From: Lentimicrobium sp.
GTDB lineage: Bacteria > Bacteroidota > Bacteroidia > Flavobacteriales > Flavobacteriaceae
Direction: 5' to 3'
Assembly (NCBI GenBank): GCA_022758945.1
Contig: JAEMQE010000271.1
Location: 1 to 27,490 of the forward strand
Length of the DNA stretch: 27,490 nt
The translations under genes and the position numbers were made by a program. Positions 24,790 through 27,490 of this stretch are shown one piece after another; the stretch's first letter is position 1, and every line of letters starts with the position of its first letter. The notes beneath the pieces were generated by a model. That model had not been told where the DNA came from, did not search any database, and worked only from the letters and a program-made list of their open reading frames with translations.

Positions 24790-27342
24790 TTATTTCTTTC
24801 CTGTGTTTTCTATTACTGTTAATTTCCCTTTTCTGCCATTGCTGGAAAATGCACAAAGCGTGATTTTACCTTTTGCAGCAATCGGATTATTATAAATTTC
24901 GCTGTTGATTGTTGGTTCTGAACCATCAGTCGTGTATCGAATCGCGAATCCTGGTTGTTGAATATTGGCACTTACTTTCCCGTTTTCGATAATCGCTCCA
25001 ACAGGTGGAATGCGATAAATATAACCTCCTGAATAATAATCCAAGCGAGGTAATTCTTTTTTGCCCAGGACATTTACAAACACTGACCAATCTTTGTTAT
25101 ATAAATTTTCGCTTTTATTTTTATCCAATTCCGTAGCCCAAGAAGGATTTTGAGCCCAAGCACGTTCGGCCAATGCCAATAATTTTGGATACAATAGATA
25201 TTCCAATATTCCAATGTTTCGAACATTTTCGCTGAAAAGCTGCCCTTGAATTCCGAGAATATTTGATTTTCCATAATCCGTCAAACGCTCTTTTCCGTTG
25301 AATAAACTGGAATCAATAGGATTTCCGTCTGTATCTTCTTTGGTGTTTTTATAATAATCGAAAGGGATAAAATAGAACGGTTTGTCAATATTATTATATC
25401 CAGCCCAATTATATCCAGGCTCATCTGCTGCTTTTTCGTAAGCCAAATCAAAGTACAAATTACTCACGCAGGAAAGCACGACTTTGTAACCTGAATTGGC
25501 TAATTTATAAGGTAAATCTTCCGAACCCCAGCCAATTCCGTTGTTCCAAACGTAAGCTCGAAATCCTTTGTTGGCAAAATCAGGATTGGGAACATAGATT
25601 TTTTGATTGTCAAGAACTGTTTTTCGCATCGCAACTTCTTCCCAACCAGAAACCGCAAGATTACGTTTTGCCGTTATTTTTTCTAATTTGTCATAATAGT
25701 AATACCAAAGATCATTGGTGGAATTGAGTTTGTCATCTTCGGCTATTAGTTTGTTGCACAAAGGCGAAAGTTGCCAAGTTCCCGAAGGCACTTCGTCACC
25801 ACCAAGATGAATCGTGGAAATAGGCGCATTGGCATCTTTATACATTGTCAAAATTTCGTCAATTACTTTTTCCATAAAAGTATAGGTTGATGGCAAAGCA
25901 ACGCACATAATGTTGTCTTTCCACAATTGTGCCGAAGTATGAACGGATTTGTCATTTAAATCTCGAAGCAAATAACGCTCGGCTTCCACTTGATTGCCAA
26001 GTTTCATAAATTTATTGTACCGGGAATCCATCGCTTTAATTGCGGCTCGACTGTGTCCAGGCGATTCAATTTCCGGGATTACCTGAATGTGTCTTTCGGT
26101 GGCATATTTTAATATTTCGATAAAATCCTCTCTCGAATAATAACCGCTTCCGGGATAAGTTCCCGTGTTTGGACCGCTTCCATAAGAAGTTGGTAAAAAT
26201 GATTTGCTGTCAGTTGTAAATCCACGTTTTCCACCGACTTCAGTCAGTTCTGGCAATGAAGGAATTTCAATTCGCCAGCCTTCGTCGTCACTAAAATGAA
26301 AATGAAAACTGTTCATTTTGTACAAAGACATTGCATCCAAGATTTTGAAAATGGTTTCTTTAGTTTGGAAATTTCGTGCCACGTCAAACATAAAACCTCT
26401 GTATTCAAAGCGAGGTTCATCTTTTACGTAACAATTGGAAACGGGAATTAACGACGCTTTTTTCTTCCAAGATTCGGCTGGCAACAGCGATTTTAACGAT
26501 TGAATTCCATAGAAAATTCCGCTGCCTGATGATGCCAAAATTTCAATTTTATTAGATTGAATGTCAAGAATATATTCTTCGTTTTTTAAATCAGCTTTTT
26601 TTAGAATGATTTGTTTTCCGCTATTGTTGCTAGAATTAACTGCAATACTTCCTTCTAGAACTTTATTCAATTCATTCGAAAGATAATTGGCTTCGCTTGA
26701 AAATTCTGAATCTGATTGAATGTTGACATTTTTATCCAGAACAAAATTTCCATCATTGGCTTTGAAATATTTTGGAGAAGGAAATATTTTTGGCAAACTA
26801 TCGACCGGAATGTTTTCTATTGATTTGTTGTTGTTATACGTAGTTTCGGCAGTAACAAAATTCACTGAAGAATCCACAATTGGTTTTAAAATATAGTTTT
26901 TTATAGAATATCCTTTTTCGGGATTTGTATCCCAAACGATGAATAATCCTGCGGGAGCGTATGTTTGATTAAGAATCTTCCCAGAGGAAAGAAATGAAAA
27001 ATCAACACTTTGATTGGGCTTTAATCCTTTGAAGTTTTTGGTAGGTTTAAGCTGGCTAATATCCCCATTAATGTGAGTAATGACAAAATCTGGCGAACTT
27101 GAAATCGGGAAAATTTTATGGCTGTAGTTGGTATAAATCGTCCATCCTGAAGCCGGAAAAAAGGTTTTGCCGGTATTTGTAAACTTCAAAGAAGTGAGCA
27201 CTTTTTCCTCTTTATTATAATTATTGGCAATCAATTCCCAATTGATTTGCAATGTATTTTCGTCGAAAGAAGGTTTCTTCTGCGAGTAAGCTGAAATTGA
27301 ATAGACAAAAAGTGCTACTAAAATAATTAGGAAACGTTTCAT
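24790..27342 (-). CDS. Beta-N-acetylhexosaminidase, GH20
   Basis: Exported exo-enzyme cleaving terminal beta-GlcNAc (or GalNAc) by substrate-assisted catalysis. The signal peptide is MKRFLIILVALFVYSISAYS. The 850 residues comprise an N-terminal CHB_HEX-like carbohydrate-binding domain (about 28-155, TLQINWEL...FPASGWTIYTNYSH...YAPAGLFIVWDT), a GH20b alpha/beta domain (about 185-305), the TIM-barrel catalytic domain (about 310-760: RFEYRGFMFDVARNF, NSFHFHFSDDEGWRIEI, VIPEIESPGHSRAAI) and a C-terminal beta domain with RYTTDGSEPT, a pattern of chitobiase-type ends. The catalytic pair is Asp516-Glu517 in IHLGGDEVPSGTW. It starts 18 bp after the stop of the unidentified gene upstream, so they are probably co-transcribed. 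Chitobiase and N-glycan hexosaminidase roles both fit. Confidence 0.93.
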   Translation of the reverse strand: MKRFLIILVALFVYSISAYSQKKPSFDENTLQINWELIANNYNKEEKVLTSLKFTNTGKTFFPASGWTIYTNYSHKIFPISSSPDFVITHINGDISQLKPTKNFKGLKPNQSVDFSFLSSGKILNQTYAPAGLFIVWDTNPEKGYSIKNYILKPIVDSSVNFVTAETTYNNNKSIENIPVDSLPKIFPSPKYFKANDGNFVLDKNVNIQSDSEFSSEANYLSNELNKVLEGSIAVNSSNNSGKQIILKKADLKNEEYILDIQSNKIEILASSGSGIFYGIQSLKSLLPAESWKKKASLIPVSNCYVKDEPRFEYRGFMFDVARNFQTKETIFKILDAMSLYKMNSFHFHFSDDEGWRIEIPSLPELTEVGGKRGFTTDSKSFLPTSYGSGPNTGTYPGSGYYSREDFIEILKYATERHIQVIPEIESPGHSRAAIKAMDSRYNKFMKLGNQVEAERYLLRDLNDKSVHTSAQLWKDNIMCVALPSTYTFMEKVIDEILTMYKDANAPISTIHLGGDEVPSGTWQLSPLCNKLIAEDDKLNSTNDLWYYYYDKLEKITAKRNLAVSGWEEVAMRKTVLDNQKIYVPNPDFANKGFRAYVWNNGIGWGSEDLPYKLANSGYKVVLSCVSNLYFDLAYEKAADEPGYNWAGYNNIDKPFYFIPFDYYKNTKEDTDGNPIDSSLFNGKERLTDYGKSNILGIQGQLFSENVRNIGILEYLLYPKLLALAERAWAQNPSWATELDKNKSENLYNKDWSVFVNVLGKKELPRLDYYSGGYIYRIPPVGAIIENGKVSANIQQPGFAIRYTTDGSEPTINSEIYNNPIAAKGKITLCAFSSNGRKGKLTVIENTGKK

Positions 27343-27360
27343 AAAGTTAGTTTTTAATAT

Positions 27361-27490
27361 TTACAAAGGCGAGTAGCATCCTCCCAATTCGTTGTTGCCA
27401 CTGTTAATGTATGGATTATAAAGGTTTAAGGACCATTTTTTGCCCGTGATTTTATCTGCTAAATACAAATCATATTCTCCTCGCCCACCC
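27361..27490 (-). CDS. C-terminal end of an unidentified gene (cut by window edge)
   Basis: An open frame enters from the right edge and ends with TAA at 27361-27363, giving 42 visible residues: GGRGEYDLYLADKITGKKW, then SLNLYNPYINSGNNELGG and CYSPL. The stretch is polar and aromatic-rich, like the end of an extracellular beta-rich protein such as a glycan-active enzyme, but I do not recognise the family. It lies 18 bp upstream of the GH20 gene on the same strand, so it is probably in the same operon. Confidence 0.6.
   Translation of the reverse strand, partial: GGRGEYDLYLADKITGKKWSLNLYNPYINSGNNELGGCYSPL

Noticed and set aside
14410..27490. A sialic-acid catabolic operon
   Set aside because: Only the SiaE-like esterase and GH20 would fit. 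No neuraminate lyase, ManNAc epimerase or sialic-acid transporter was found in the window.

Overview
The window is AT-rich DNA from a member of the Bacteroidetes, most likely a Flavobacterium or close relative. The evidence is gliding/type IX secretion genes in the gldJ-porU-porV order known from F. johnsoniae, promoter-like elements of the Bacteroidetes TTTG/TAnnTTTG type, few Shine-Dalgarno sequences, and flavobacterial-style proteins throughout. The F. johnsoniae comparison is from memory; no search was run.

Left part (1-8845): murF (peptidoglycan precursor ligase) lies downstream of the gliding lipoprotein gene gldJ on the minus strand. Diverging from gldJ are porU (the C25-type sortase that processes type IX cargo) and porV (its outer-membrane barrel partner). 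A terminator follows porV, then cytidine deaminase (cdd).

Middle part (8846-14373): pdhA and pdhC encode E1-alpha and the two-lipoyl E2 of pyruvate dehydrogenase. The inter-lipoyl linker of pdhC carries a GC-rich REPIN-like inverted pair. Two unidentified small ORFs and a glycosyltransferase form a minus-strand unit whose junctions share a roughly 70-bp direct repeat. An intergenic hairpin repeat and a miaE-type tRNA hydroxylase follow.

Right part (14410-27490): an amino-sugar catabolic locus. On the plus strand are a secreted SGNH acetylesterase, a glucosamine-6-phosphate deaminase fused to a PIG-L/LmbE deacetylase domain, a GH2 enzyme with the exo-glucosaminidase signature, and a XylR-type regulator (LacI-like sensor plus AraC helix-turn-helix). 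Converging on it from the minus strand are an unidentified gene cut by the window edge, a GH20 beta-hexosaminidase, an MFS sugar permease of the FucP/NagP type and a ROK kinase.

Read as a pathway (inference): GH20 and GH2 release GlcNAc and GlcN from chito-oligosaccharides or glycans, the permease imports the sugar, the ROK kinase phosphorylates it, and the fusion protein could deacetylate and deaminate it to fructose-6-phosphate. No nagA, SusC/SusD pair or sialic-acid lyase is present in the window. I see no tRNA, rRNA, CRISPR array, insertion sequence or prophage. The most original points are the NagB/PIG-L fusion with its altered active site, the in-frame REPIN-like element in pdhC, the duplicated glycosyltransferase tail around small ORFs, and an EF-hand-like loop in PorV.
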